Below are positions 1-6,387 of a DNA stretch of 9,590 bases, one piece after another. Location: assembly GCA_030592655.1 (NCBI GenBank), contig JAUVIQ010000111.1, forward strand, positions 1 through 9,590. The letters are read 5' to 3'. The position numbers and the translations under genes were made by a program. Positions within the stretch are counted from its first letter, which is position 1. The number at the start of each line of letters is the position of its first letter. The notes beneath the pieces were generated by a model that worked only from the letters and a program-made list of their open reading frames with translations, was not told the DNA's origin and searched no databases. This DNA is from Planctomycetales bacterium (GTDB lineage Bacteria; Planctomycetota; Phycisphaerae; SM23-33).

Positions 1-483
1 CCGTCCTTTGGCCGGAAGACGACATGGGTGTTCCTGGTGATTATAATGGCACTGATATGGACGGGGTCGCTTGATCCGCTCATACATTTTGCGATGAACG
101 AATCGCAAAGCATCATGCCCGTCTCCGACAGCGAGGTCTTTGAAGACCGTTACGACGCAGCCTTGAACGCCTTTGTCGCTGAAGAATTCGCACAGGCTGA
201 GCAACTCTTCACCGAAGCGCTGGCGATTAATCCGCGGGCAGGCGATTGCTTCTATTGGCGGGCGTGTGCCCGCGGCTGGCAGGACAAATGGCAGGGCGCT
301 CTGGATGATATGGACCATGCCGTTGAACTCGTCCAGTCGAATCCGGAATACTACGAATTTCGCGCGATTGTCCTCGAGCATCTTGGTCGGAGCAACGATG
401 CCGAGAAGGACCGCGCCGCCTCCCGCAAACTGCACAAGAACTCGACACCAACATCGAAGCCGGCCAAGTCAAAACCGTCGTAA
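1..483 (+). CDS. Membrane-anchored TPR-repeat protein (probably 5'-partial)
   Basis: The frame is open to base 1 and ends at TAA 481-483. A hydrophobic segment (VFLVIIMALIW) comes just after an Arg-Lys pair, as in an N-terminal signal anchor. This suggests the true start lies left of the window. A fallback start is GTG at 28, with GGAAG at 14-18 as a weak ribosome site, giving 151 residues. Counted from that GTG, residues about 43-135 form two to three tetratricopeptide repeats: the helices ALNAFVAEEFAQAEQLFTEA, then AGDCFYWRACARGWQDKWQG, then EYYEFRAIVLEHLGRSNDAE, with the typical Ala/Gly/Leu positions and an 'AINP' repeat end. The tail is Lys/Ser/Pro-rich and probably disordered. TPRs bind partner proteins, so a scaffold role at the outer face of the inner membrane is inferred; the partner is unknown. 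The next gene begins 22 bases downstream, so co-transcription is likely. Confidence 0.75.
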   Translation, partial: PSFGRKTTWVFLVIIMALIWTGSLDPLIHFAMNESQSIMPVSDSEVFEDRYDAALNAFVAEEFAQAEQLFTEALAINPRAGDCFYWRACARGWQDKWQGALDDMDHAVELVQSNPEYYEFRAIVLEHLGRSNDAEKDRAASRKLHKNSTPTSKPAKSKPS

Positions 484-505
484 CCCGTAGGCCCGCTTTT
501 TTATT

Positions 506-1684
506 ATGGTAAGAAGACTGATATTGTGCGTGTTATCGCTTGCGGCGGCTACGGCCGTCTGGCTGCCGTGCGCTCACTTCCTTTTTCGTCCCGATGTAAG
601 CGAATTTCTGGATTCGGACGGTATTTCCCCCAATGCCCGCCGGTTGTCCCGACGACATGTCCGCTTGTGGACGGAGGCGGACCTTCGTGAGGCTGCCCTT
701 GCGGAAATCCGCACCGCCAACGCCGAGTGGGACTTCATGGGGCGGAGTTTCTTCGTATGGTCGCTGGCGAATATGGCCATGCGCGATGAGCAGTTCACCC
801 CGACCGCACTGGAGGTCATGGACGCCATTATCGACGAGACCCTCCGCCTGGAACGCGATGAAGGGATGTACTTCTTTCTGATGCCGTATGCAAAACGTCG
901 GCATTGGGTGCTTTCACCTGCCCGAAGTCAGTTTATCGACGGCGAGATAGCCCTGATGCTGGCGATGCGCCGATTGGTGGAGGAGAAACCTCAATACATG
1001 CCCCTCCTGGCGGAGCGGGTGCGAATTATGATCGAGCGGATGGAGAAAAGCCCCGTCCTGTCAGCCGAGAGTTACCCCGACGAGTGCTGGACCTTCTGCA
1101 ACGTAATCGCCCTGTCAGCCATTCGCGTTCACGACCACCTCGACGGCGCAGACCATAGTAAATTCATCCGCCGCTGGCTGACGACGGCAAAGAGCAAACT
1201 CATTGACCGCCGGACCGGCCTGCTGGTCTCAAGTTATACGCTCGGTGGCGAGCATCTTGACGGGCCTGAAGGTTCGTCAATCTGGATGGTCGCGCACTGC
1301 CTGTCGCTACTGGATGAGGAGTTCGCACGCGACCAGTACAAGCGAGCGAACGAACACCTTAGCCGGAGCATTCTGGGGTTCGGTTATGCCCGCGAGTGGC
1401 CTGAGTCGTGGACGGGACCGATGGATATTGATTCCGGGGCTGTGGTTCCGGGACTGGGGCTTAGTGTCAGTGCCAGTGGGATGGCGTTTATTGCAGCAGC
1501 CACCTTCGACGACAGGCAATTCTACCGCTCGCTGGCGACGAGTCTGGAATTCGCCGGTATGCCAATTGAAGACGACGCCGGACTGCGATACGCAACAAGC
1601 AATCAGGTCGGCGACGCGGTGTTACTATATTCCATGTCGCTGGGGCCGGCGTGGCGGAAAGTCAGGGAGGGAGAAAAACCGTGA
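506..1684 (+). CDS. Secreted/anchored (alpha/alpha)-barrel protein, linalool dehydratase/isomerase-like
   Basis: This is a 392-residue protein. Residues about 3-27 form a signal anchor or signal peptide (RRLILCVLSLAAATAVWL), so the rest should lie outside the cytoplasm. The body is all-helical with recurring Trp/Gly/Asp-rich turns, as in (alpha/alpha)6 barrels. Notable stretches are YPDECWTFCN at 190-199 with Cys194 and Cys198, GPEGSSIWMVAHC at 253-265, MDIDSGAVVPGLG at 306-318, and SNQVGDAVLLY at 365-375. From memory these resemble proteins annotated with the linalool dehydratase/isomerase domain. In that enzyme, periplasmic cysteines help hydrate or dehydrate a monoterpene, but many family members have no known substrate. 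No clear Shine-Dalgarno precedes ATG 506. The next gene starts inside the stop codon, so the two are translationally coupled. A glycoside-processing barrel is the main alternative. The superfamily assignment is moderate and the substrate unknown. Confidence 0.75.
   Translation: MVRRLILCVLSLAAATAVWLPCAHFLFRPDVSEFLDSDGISPNARRLSRRHVRLWTEADLREAALAEIRTANAEWDFMGRSFFVWSLANMAMRDEQFTPTALEVMDAIIDETLRLERDEGMYFFLMPYAKRRHWVLSPARSQFIDGEIALMLAMRRLVEEKPQYMPLLAERVRIMIERMEKSPVLSAESYPDECWTFCNVIALSAIRVHDHLDGADHSKFIRRWLTTAKSKLIDRRTGLLVSSYTLGGEHLDGPEGSSIWMVAHCLSLLDEEFARDQYKRANEHLSRSILGFGYAREWPESWTGPMDIDSGAVVPGLGLSVSASGMAFIAAATFDDRQFYRSLATSLEFAGMPIEDDAGLRYATSNQVGDAVLLYSMSLGPAWRKVREGEKP
1664..1673 (+). promoter_or_regulatory. 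Ribosome binding site that fixes the start of the 104-aa membrane gene
   Basis: The purine run AGGGAGGGAG lies inside the last codons of the upstream gene and ends 7 bases before GTG 1681. It supports GTG 1681 as the start rather than the in-frame GTG at 1651, which would overlap the upstream gene by 34 bases. Confidence 0.65.
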
Positions 1685-1995
1685 AGGAAATTTCTTCGAA
1701 AAAACCTGTCGGTCGGAAACGCCGATTCCGCATTGTTTCGCCGTTGATGCTGTTGATCCTGGCCGTTCTGATCGTCGCGGGCTTTGCCGCCGCACACGCG
1801 GCTGGGTGGCGCGAAAACGTATCGCTGCTGGCGGGCACTTCGTTTGACGCTTCCAATGGAGGACAGGAACAAATCGCATCGGCAAGCGTCTATGTCATCC
1901 TGTATTTCGCCGCCGTGATTATCTCGCCCATTCTGGCGCTGGCGTCGGGAATTATGTGGTCTCTACAAAAAGCCATGAAACGCCGGAAGGTGTAG
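1681..1995 (+). CDS. Small two-helix membrane protein, function unknown
   Basis: This protein has 104 residues when started at GTG 1681, which overlaps the upstream TGA as GTGA and has a strong purine-rich ribosome site. The N-terminus is very basic (KKPVGRKRRFR) and is followed by a first membrane helix at about residues 19-42 (SPLMLLILAVLIVAGFAAAH). A polar loop of about 25 residues follows, then a second helix at about 70-92 (YVILYFAAVIISPILALASG), ending in KAMKRRKV. By the positive-inside rule both ends are cytoplasmic and the loop external. I do not recognise the family. The tight coupling suggests its product acts with the preceding barrel protein, for example as a membrane partner or retention factor; this is inference only. 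Confidence 0.7.
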   Translation: MKEISSKKPVGRKRRFRIVSPLMLLILAVLIVAGFAAAHAAGWRENVSLLAGTSFDASNGGQEQIASASVYVILYFAAVIISPILALASGIMWSLQKAMKRRKV

Positions 1996-2040
1996 GCTGA
2001 GCTTCTCGACACAGGCTTCTCGGCGTGATAAAGTCTGGTT

Positions 2041-2757
2041 ATGGCGATGAGGCCGGGGAAAAGGCGGATTCTTATAGCGCTTGGGGCACTTGTTATCCTC
2101 GGCGGGCTGGCGGCGATATTCCTCCCGCCGTACCTGCGACGCTCGTGGGTTGAAAAACGCCTGTCGGCTTTCGATGCCAACCCCTGCCAGAAAACGGCAG
2201 ATGCGTTAATCGACCTGCTTGGCGAAGACGATGTTACACAGGAACAAGGAAACGAAATCCTCAAAGCCTTGCTCCAGCCGCGAGTCGTGGTGGAAGATTC
2301 CAATTTGACCGGCCAAAAGATTGAAATCAAAGTCGAACCGGAGAATCCTGTAGATTTGAGGTGGCTGAGTGGAGGCTATGAAAATTACTTGTATATCGAA
2401 GGCATCACCCCAGCGGAGGGCTACCCCGACTCGGAAAGCCTTATCATCGCTCCAAGCATCTCCGATGATCTGATTTTTTTTAATCGATTGTCCGCAGTCT
2501 TCCCCGCGATACGAATCCAGAAGGCGGGGACATACAAGGGGAAAGTCCGTATGAGTTACGGTTTGTTGAATTGGGACCTGTTTTCATTTGAGGAACCCTC
2601 TGTTCTGGAACGGATATTGACGAAACTGCGCCCGTCAAAGCCCGCGGCAAATGAAGGGGCGATGACCTTCGAGTGTTCGTACGAAATACCTTTCCAGATT
2701 CGCGTTGTCGCACCGAAACCGACGGATAGCAATCCGTCGGCTTTGCCCGCTCGCTAA
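2041..2757 (+). CDS. Membrane-anchored hypothetical protein
   Basis: This is a 238-residue protein I do not recognise. After a basic start (MAMRPGKRR), residues about 10-30 form one membrane helix (ILIALGALVILGGLAAIFLP). It is followed by RRSWVEKRLSAFDANP and a short helical part that includes DALIDLLGEDDVTQEQGNEI. From about residue 80 onward the alternating pattern looks like a beta-rich extracytoplasmic domain. Only one Cys lies in the N-terminal part and one near the end (FECSYE). ATG 2041 lacks an obvious Shine-Dalgarno, and ATG 2047 would serve equally well. The last 13 residues are encoded by a perfect DNA hairpin (2719-2740) and are probably not part of the folded domain. The gene starts 45 bases after its neighbour and may belong to the same operon. 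Confidence 0.65.
   Translation: MAMRPGKRRILIALGALVILGGLAAIFLPPYLRRSWVEKRLSAFDANPCQKTADALIDLLGEDDVTQEQGNEILKALLQPRVVVEDSNLTGQKIEIKVEPENPVDLRWLSGGYENYLYIEGITPAEGYPDSESLIIAPSISDDLIFFNRLSAVFPAIRIQKAGTYKGKVRMSYGLLNWDLFSFEEPSVLERILTKLRPSKPAANEGAMTFECSYEIPFQIRVVAPKPTDSNPSALPAR
2719..2740. repeat. Perfect 9-bp hairpin with 4-base loop at a gene's 3' end
   Basis: CCGACGGAT at 2719-2727 pairs with ATCCGTCGG at 2732-2740 around the loop AGCA. With a one-base bulge at 2741 the stem can lengthen by three A-T pairs (2716-2718 with 2742-2744). It lies inside the coding frame, 15 bases before its stop codon. It could act as a weak terminator or transcript-stabilising hairpin, or be a dispersed palindromic repeat. 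The following T run is only three bases, so a strong intrinsic terminator is unlikely. Confidence 0.6.
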
Positions 2758-2789
2758 ATCTATCACGCATTTTTGTTTTTTTAGAAAAT

Positions 2790-2835
2790 TTCGTGTAATT
2801 CGTGGACTATTTCATCTTGTTCGCGTCGTTCGCGG
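2790..2835. repeat. Two imperfect 16-bp direct repeats in the leader of the dehydrogenase gene
   Basis: TTCGTGTAATTCGTGG at 2790-2805 and TTCGCGTCGTTCGCGG at 2820-2835 match at 12 of 16 positions, and each is itself a doubled TTCGYG half. They lie between the upstream hypothetical gene and the dehydrogenase, ending 31 bases before its start codon. Possible roles are a regulator-binding site or a relic of a dispersed repeat. I cannot choose between them from one copy. Confidence 0.4.
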
Positions 2836-2850
2836 CTTATATAAAGGGCG

Positions 2851-2858
2851 AAAAGGAG
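2851..2858 (+). promoter_or_regulatory. Strong ribosome binding site of the polyol dehydrogenase gene
   Basis: AAAAGGAG ends 7 bases before ATG 2866. It is one of the best Shine-Dalgarno matches in the window and fixes that start. Confidence 0.7.
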
Positions 2859-2865
2859 TCGCGTA

Positions 2866-3903
2866 ATGAAAGCACTGGTTCTGGAACCGGATCTGAAACT
2901 GAATCTCCGTGAGATTGAGATAGACGAACCCCTCGGCCTGCGGGACGTGCGGATACAAATCCACACCGTCGGTATCTGCGGCAGCGACGTGCATTACTAT
3001 CAGCACGGCAGGATGGGCCAGGCTGTGGTCGAATCGCCGATGGTCCTCGGGCACGAAGCCGCGGGGACGGTCATCGAAACCGGCCCGGACGTTCGCCATC
3101 TCAAGGTCGGCGACCGCGTATGTATGGAGCCGGGCGTGCCCGACCCGAACTCGCGGGCCTCGCGCCTGGGCAAATATAACCTCGACCCGACGATGCGATT
3201 CTGGGCGACGCCGCCGACCCATGGCTGCCTCCGCCCCACCGTCGTCCACCCGGAAAATTACACCTTCGCCCTGCCCGATAACGTCAGTTTCGCCGAAGGC
3301 GCGATGGTCGAACCGCTGGCAATCGGTATGCACGCCGCCACCCAGGCGAAGATCAGGCCCGGTGATTTCGCGGTCGTACTCGGGGCAGGGACAATCGGCG
3401 CGATGACGGCGATGTCGGCCTTGGCCGGCGGGTGCAGCCGGGTTGTTATCACTGATGTCAGGCAGGCGAAACTCGACCTGATAGCGGGACAGGGGCCGAT
3501 AACGCCCGTCAACGTTACCACCGATAACCTGACGCAGATAGTTATGGAAATGACCGACGGCTGGGGCGCCGACATCGTTTTCGAGTGCAGCGGAAACGAA
3601 AAGGTCATAACGACCATGCTGGAGCCGCTCTGCTACGGCGGGCGGGTAGTGCTGGTCGGCGTACCGGCCCAGATGCCGAGGTTCGACATCTTCACGGCAC
3701 GGGTCAAGGAAGTTACCATCGAGAACGTCCGCCGATACGCACACGTTTTCGACCGCGCGATTGCACTGATGGCCGGCGGGAAAATCGACGTAAAACCATT
3801 CCTGACGGACACGTTCGATTTCGCCGATTCCGTCAAGGCTTTCGACTGGGCAGTGGATATGCCCGAAACGTCAGTAAAGGCGCAGATAAAACTGCCGCAG
3901 TGA
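2866..3903 (+). CDS. Zinc-dependent polyol dehydrogenase (xylitol/sorbitol dehydrogenase type)
   Basis: This 345-residue cytosolic enzyme belongs to the medium-chain dehydrogenase/reductase family and probably oxidises a polyol (xylitol or sorbitol) to the ketose with NAD+. The catalytic zinc residues are visible: Cys38 in GICGSDVHYY, His63-Glu64 in GHEAAG, and Glu149 in VEPLAIG. The Rossmann motif GAGTIG is at 173-178. Asp197 at the end of the second nucleotide-binding strand favours NAD+ over NADP+. The lobe at 86-121 (EPGVPDPNSRASRLGKYN, then FWATPPTHGCL) lacks the four cysteines of a structural zinc site. That is normal for sorbitol/xylitol dehydrogenases and separates it from classical alcohol or threonine dehydrogenases. 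Length is standard. No sugar transporter or kinase is nearby, so the physiological substrate stays open. It has about 108 bases of its own upstream region and is probably transcribed separately. Confidence 0.92.
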   Translation: MKALVLEPDLKLNLREIEIDEPLGLRDVRIQIHTVGICGSDVHYYQHGRMGQAVVESPMVLGHEAAGTVIETGPDVRHLKVGDRVCMEPGVPDPNSRASRLGKYNLDPTMRFWATPPTHGCLRPTVVHPENYTFALPDNVSFAEGAMVEPLAIGMHAATQAKIRPGDFAVVLGAGTIGAMTAMSALAGGCSRVVITDVRQAKLDLIAGQGPITPVNVTTDNLTQIVMEMTDGWGADIVFECSGNEKVITTMLEPLCYGGRVVLVGVPAQMPRFDIFTARVKEVTIENVRRYAHVFDRAIALMAGGKIDVKPFLTDTFDFADSVKAFDWAVDMPETSVKAQIKLPQ

Positions 3904-3926
3904 GTCGAGCCTTTTGCCTTTTTTGA

Positions 3927-3992
3927 CTTGTCCGGCTGGAGGGCGATTCATATGATGTAGTTGCCGAGGTGATATTGTTTTCTCCGGACAAG
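3927..3992. repeat. Widely spaced 9-bp inverted repeat upstream of mlaF
   Basis: CTTGTCCGG at 3927-3935 is the exact reverse complement of CCGGACAAG at 3984-3992, with 48 bases between. The pair fills most of the 109-base gap between the dehydrogenase stop and the mlaF start. It could fold the mlaF leader RNA into a long-loop structure or be two half-sites for a regulator. A chance match is also possible. Confidence 0.4.
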
Positions 3993-4012
3993 CGGGATGG
4001 CACACAACGCCA

Positions 4013-4831
4013 ATGACAGAACAGTCCGATTCAATCATCCGCCTGGAAAGGGTACATAAATCCTTCAACGGGCAGAGAGTCCTGGAGGACCTCAACCTTG
4101 AGATTCTCCGGGGTCAAACCACGGTCGTCATCGGCCCGAGCGGGTGCGGTAAGACGGTATTGCTCAAGCACATAGTCGCCCTGCTTCGCCCCGATAGTGG
4201 ACGGGTTTTCTTCGACGGCGTGAACATCACCAGCCTTTCCGAACGGCAACTTGTGCCGATCCGCCGGCGCATCGGGTTCCTCTTCCAAAGCAACGCCTTG
4301 TTCGACTCGATGACGGTGGCAGAGAATATCCATTTCCCGCTGATCGAGCACGGAATCCGGTCGGAAGACGAATTACAGCGTCGCTGCCGGCGGGTTCTTC
4401 GACTGGTCGGGCTTGACGGAATGCAGCAGCGGATGCCCGAAGAACTCTCCGGCGGGCAGAAAAAACGCGTCGCCCTGGCACGCGCAATAGCGCTGAACCC
4501 GGAAGTTATCCTCTACGACGAACCGACGACCGGGCTTGACCCGATTCGCGCAGACCTGATTAATGAATTGATCCTCAAACTCCAGGCAGAGTTGAGAACG
4601 ACCACCCTGGTTGTTACACACGATATGGATTCAGCCCGAAAAGTGGCCGACCGCATTGTGATGCTCTACAATAGTCGAATACTGGTCGATACAACGCCGG
4701 ACGGTCTGCGGGAGATAACCGACGACGTAGTGGTCAGGTTCGTCGATGGTCAGGCCACGCCGGAAGAACTCGATGAACTGAAACACGGACACTCTGGAGG
4801 CATAAGCGATCATGACAGAGAGAAAACGTAA
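4013..4831 (+). CDS. mlaF: MlaF-type ABC transporter ATPase (phospholipid transport)
   Basis: This 272-residue cytoplasmic ATPase powers an MCE/Mla phospholipid transporter linking inner and outer membranes. The motifs are complete: Walker A GPSGCGKT at 41-48, Q-loop Gln92 in FLFQSNALFDSMTV (a stretch typical of Mla ATPases), signature LSGGQ at 145-149, Walker B VILYDE at 165-170, D-loop GLDP at 174-177, and the switch histidine His203 in VTHDMDSA. The C-terminal 30 residues beyond the core (FVDGQATPEELDEL onward) correspond to the tail seen in MlaF-type ATPases. No good Shine-Dalgarno precedes ATG 4013; an ATG at 3997 is out of frame. mlaD starts within its last 20 bases, so the two are coupled. 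The expected permease gene mlaE is not adjacent. Confidence 0.9.
   Translation: MTEQSDSIIRLERVHKSFNGQRVLEDLNLEILRGQTTVVIGPSGCGKTVLLKHIVALLRPDSGRVFFDGVNITSLSERQLVPIRRRIGFLFQSNALFDSMTVAENIHFPLIEHGIRSEDELQRRCRRVLRLVGLDGMQQRMPEELSGGQKKRVALARAIALNPEVILYDEPTTGLDPIRADLINELILKLQAELRTTTLVVTHDMDSARKVADRIVMLYNSRILVDTTPDGLREITDDVVVRFVDGQATPEELDELKHGHSGGISDHDREKT
4796..4800 (+). promoter_or_regulatory. Ribosome binding site of mlaD inside mlaF
   Basis: GGAGG lies 11 bases before ATG 4812, within the last codons of mlaF. It supports the overlapping start of mlaD. Confidence 0.55.
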
Positions 4832-5897
4832 TGTGCTTGTTGGGGCGACGGTCCTGGTGGCGGTAATCATCCTCGGCGGGATGATCCTCATCTTCCAGGA
4901 GTTACCGGCGTTTATGCGCCCCGGATACCAGGTGAAGTTCACCTCCTACAACACCGGAGGCCTGCGCGAAGGTTCGGACGTTATGATGGTCGGGGTGAGG
5001 ATCGGGCGCATCTCCGAGATAGAAATCGCCGACGGTAACGCGCGTGAAGGCGTTACCATGAGCGCCACTATCGACAGCAAAATCGACATTCCCGGCGACA
5101 TCAACGCCTACATCAGCCGTGGCGGGGGATTTTCGCGCGGAGCGTCACTCAGGTTAAGCCCCAACGACGGACCTCCGGGTTCGAAGCGGATTGACCCGGT
5201 TACCAAGGGGCCGCTGGCATGGATACCACGCGACGGCGTCGAAACAATCGTCATCACTCGCGAAGAAGGCGAAGACAGCGGCATGCTTCCGGAAGGTATG
5301 GTTAGCAATATCCGCGAAGCAATGGTAAGTTTCAAATCTCTTGCCGGAACACTGAACGCTTTTTTCGCCCACCCACCGGTTCCGACCACCGCGCCGACCG
5401 ATACTACAACAACCAGCGCACCAGCCCTTCCAAAACCGCCGGCGCCGCCGAATTTTCACACCACACTGGCGAAACTCGATGCCGCACTCGATGCCATAAA
5501 TAAAAACCTCGGCGACGAGGAAAACCAGGCGAATTTCAAGGCTGCTCTTGCGAATTTCAATATCGCCGCAACCGCCGCCACCGAAGCAATGGAAGACTTA
5601 GGATCAATGGCCGGGGATATTTCCAGCGCCACGAAATCAGCATCCAAACGGTTCGACGATCTCATGGCCCATCTGACGGATGACGCCGACCGCCTGGGGA
5701 AGGTGCTGACCTCGCTGCATCGCACTGCCGTCAAGATAGAAAAGGGAACCGGAACTGCCGGTAAAATCATCAACGACCCCGCCCTGTACGAAAACCTCAT
5801 AAACGCCACAAAACAACTCCAGACCACGCTCGACACGCTCCAGGAATTACTGGAAAAGTGGAAGAAAGAAGGCGTGAAAATGAAAATCGCGGGATAG
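4812..5897 (+). CDS. mlaD: MlaD/MCE-domain phospholipid-binding protein
   Basis: This 361-residue protein is anchored in the inner membrane with its bulk in the periplasm. It is the substrate-binding subunit that forms a ring with MlaE/MlaF-type partners. One membrane helix lies at about residues 8-28 (VLVGATVLVAVIILGGMILIF). An MCE domain follows at about 36-116, with the hallmark GLREGSDVMMVGVRIGRISEI and the later GGGFSRGASLRL. A Pro/Thr/Ala-rich linker covers about 187-215. The C-terminal part, from about 217 to the end, is a long helical region rich in Ala, Asn, Leu and Lys, likely coiled coil, ending with GTAGKIINDPALYENL, a motif shared by many MCE proteins. It is longer than E. coli MlaD (about 180 residues), as is common outside the Proteobacteria. 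Its start overlaps the mlaF end by 20 bases. The gene ends just before a cluster of palindromic repeats. Confidence 0.9.
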   Translation: MTERKRNVLVGATVLVAVIILGGMILIFQELPAFMRPGYQVKFTSYNTGGLREGSDVMMVGVRIGRISEIEIADGNAREGVTMSATIDSKIDIPGDINAYISRGGGFSRGASLRLSPNDGPPGSKRIDPVTKGPLAWIPRDGVETIVITREEGEDSGMLPEGMVSNIREAMVSFKSLAGTLNAFFAHPPVPTTAPTDTTTTSAPALPKPPAPPNFHTTLAKLDAALDAINKNLGDEENQANFKAALANFNIAATAATEAMEDLGSMAGDISSATKSASKRFDDLMAHLTDDADRLGKVLTSLHRTAVKIEKGTGTAGKIINDPALYENLINATKQLQTTLDTLQELLEKWKKEGVKMKIAG

Positions 5898-5926
5898 AAC
5901 CGTCGCGGAAAAAATATAGCATGAGA

Positions 5927-5949
5927 AAATAGGTTAGCGTCCCCTATTT
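5927..5949. repeat. 23-bp hairpin repeat, copy 1 (GGGGAC-core family)
   Basis: AAATAGG at 5927-5933 pairs with CCTATTT at 5943-5949 around a 9-base loop. A second copy at 6365-6387 in the same orientation differs at one of 23 bases. On the - strand the core reads AAATAGGGGACGCTAA. This copy sits between the convergent ends of mlaD and the small - strand gene, only 5 bases from the latter's stop codon. It could help end transcription from either side. The family resembles repeats linked to Y1/RAYT transposases, from memory. Confidence 0.8.
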
Positions 5950-5954
5950 CGCAG

Positions 5955-6341
5955 TTATCTCCCCAGAACGAATTGGCATAGGCGCCTTCCTAATCCAGGG
6001 AGCAAGACGCGGAATCTCCCAAGGCGAAGAACATTCAGATACTCTTCGGTAGATGCAATTGGGTGGCCTCCGGCTTCTTCGTATGTCCTGATGCGAGTGG
6101 TATGTATGTCATCCATGGGCAAGGCTCCCTTATGTGTCTGAAACCCCATGCCGGAATGGTTGTATGCGCGATACGTTAGAAACAGTCCTGCAAGCATAAA
6201 ACGTAAACGCTTCTCATCATCTTCAAGAATCTCTTGGATGTGATTACCGACACAGGCCATGTACTCACGAATGTATGGGAACACGTCTTGCTCATCTTGC
6301 TGGTAGGAGAAAACTTGTTTCACTTGCTCCATCGTGTTCAT
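5955..6341 (-). CDS. Hypothetical 128-aa protein bracketed by hairpin repeats
   Basis: This is a 128-residue protein I do not recognise. The start is well supported: on the - strand GAGGAG lies 9 bases before the ATG at 6341. The sequence is soluble and mostly helical. The first half is acidic (QVFSYQQDEQDVFPYIREYM, then EILEDDEKRLRFMLAGLFL). The middle holds several His, Thr and Gly residues (YNHSGMGFQTHKG, then DDIHTTRIRTYEEAGGHP). The C-terminus is Leu/Arg/Gly-rich (LGRFRVLLPGLGRRL) and may be altered compared with relatives. There is no membrane helix, signal peptide or His-x-His transposase motif. Its base composition looks less GC-rich than that of neighbours. The gene is enclosed by two 23-bp direct repeats about 5 and 24 bases from its ends, which suggests a mobile or recombined cassette. 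It is transcribed in the same direction as the larE-like gene but could use its own promoter. Confidence 0.6.
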   Translation of the reverse strand: MNTMEQVKQVFSYQQDEQDVFPYIREYMACVGNHIQEILEDDEKRLRFMLAGLFLTYRAYNHSGMGFQTHKGALPMDDIHTTRIRTYEEAGGHPIASTEEYLNVLRLGRFRVLLPGLGRRLCQFVLGR

Positions 6342-6350
6342 TACGGTAAA

Positions 6351-6356
6351 CTCCTC
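6351..6356 (-). promoter_or_regulatory. Ribosome binding site of the bracketed small gene
   Basis: On the - strand this reads GAGGAG, 9 bases before the ATG at 6341. It lies inside the repeat-bounded unit, so the unit carries its own translation signal. Confidence 0.65.
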
Positions 6357-6364
6357 ACATTCGT

Positions 6365-6387
6365 AAATAGATTAGCGTCCCCTATTT
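6365..6387. repeat. 23-bp hairpin repeat, copy 2 (GGGGAC-core family)
   Basis: AAATAG at 6365-6370 pairs with CTATTT at 6382-6387. It matches copy 1 (5927-5949) at 22 of 23 bases; the G at position 7 of copy 1 is A here (base 6371), which costs one stem pair. It begins 3 bases past the larE-like stop codon, in the short gap before the next - strand gene. It may serve as a 3' end hairpin for larE. Confidence 0.8.

Noticed and set aside
2771..2782. T-rich run as the tail of an intrinsic terminator for the upstream gene
   Set aside because: The only strong hairpin (2719-2740) ends 30 bases earlier, too far from the T run for a standard terminator.
2812..3744. Long open frame of 310 codons on the - strand across the dehydrogenase gene
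   Set aside because: It is antisense to a clear dehydrogenase with intact motifs. Its translation is rich in Arg, His and Asp without any recognisable domain, as expected for a shadow of a GC-rich gene.
3923..3956. TTGACT...TATGAT as a sigma-70 promoter for mlaF
   Set aside because: The spacing is 22 bases, well outside the usual 16-19.
3997..4012. ATG at 3997 as an earlier mlaF start
   Set aside because: It is not in the mlaF reading frame.
5955..6341. Small bracketed gene as a RAYT/Y1 transposase
   Set aside because: No His-hydrophobic-His motif or catalytic tyrosine context is present, and the length and composition do not fit.
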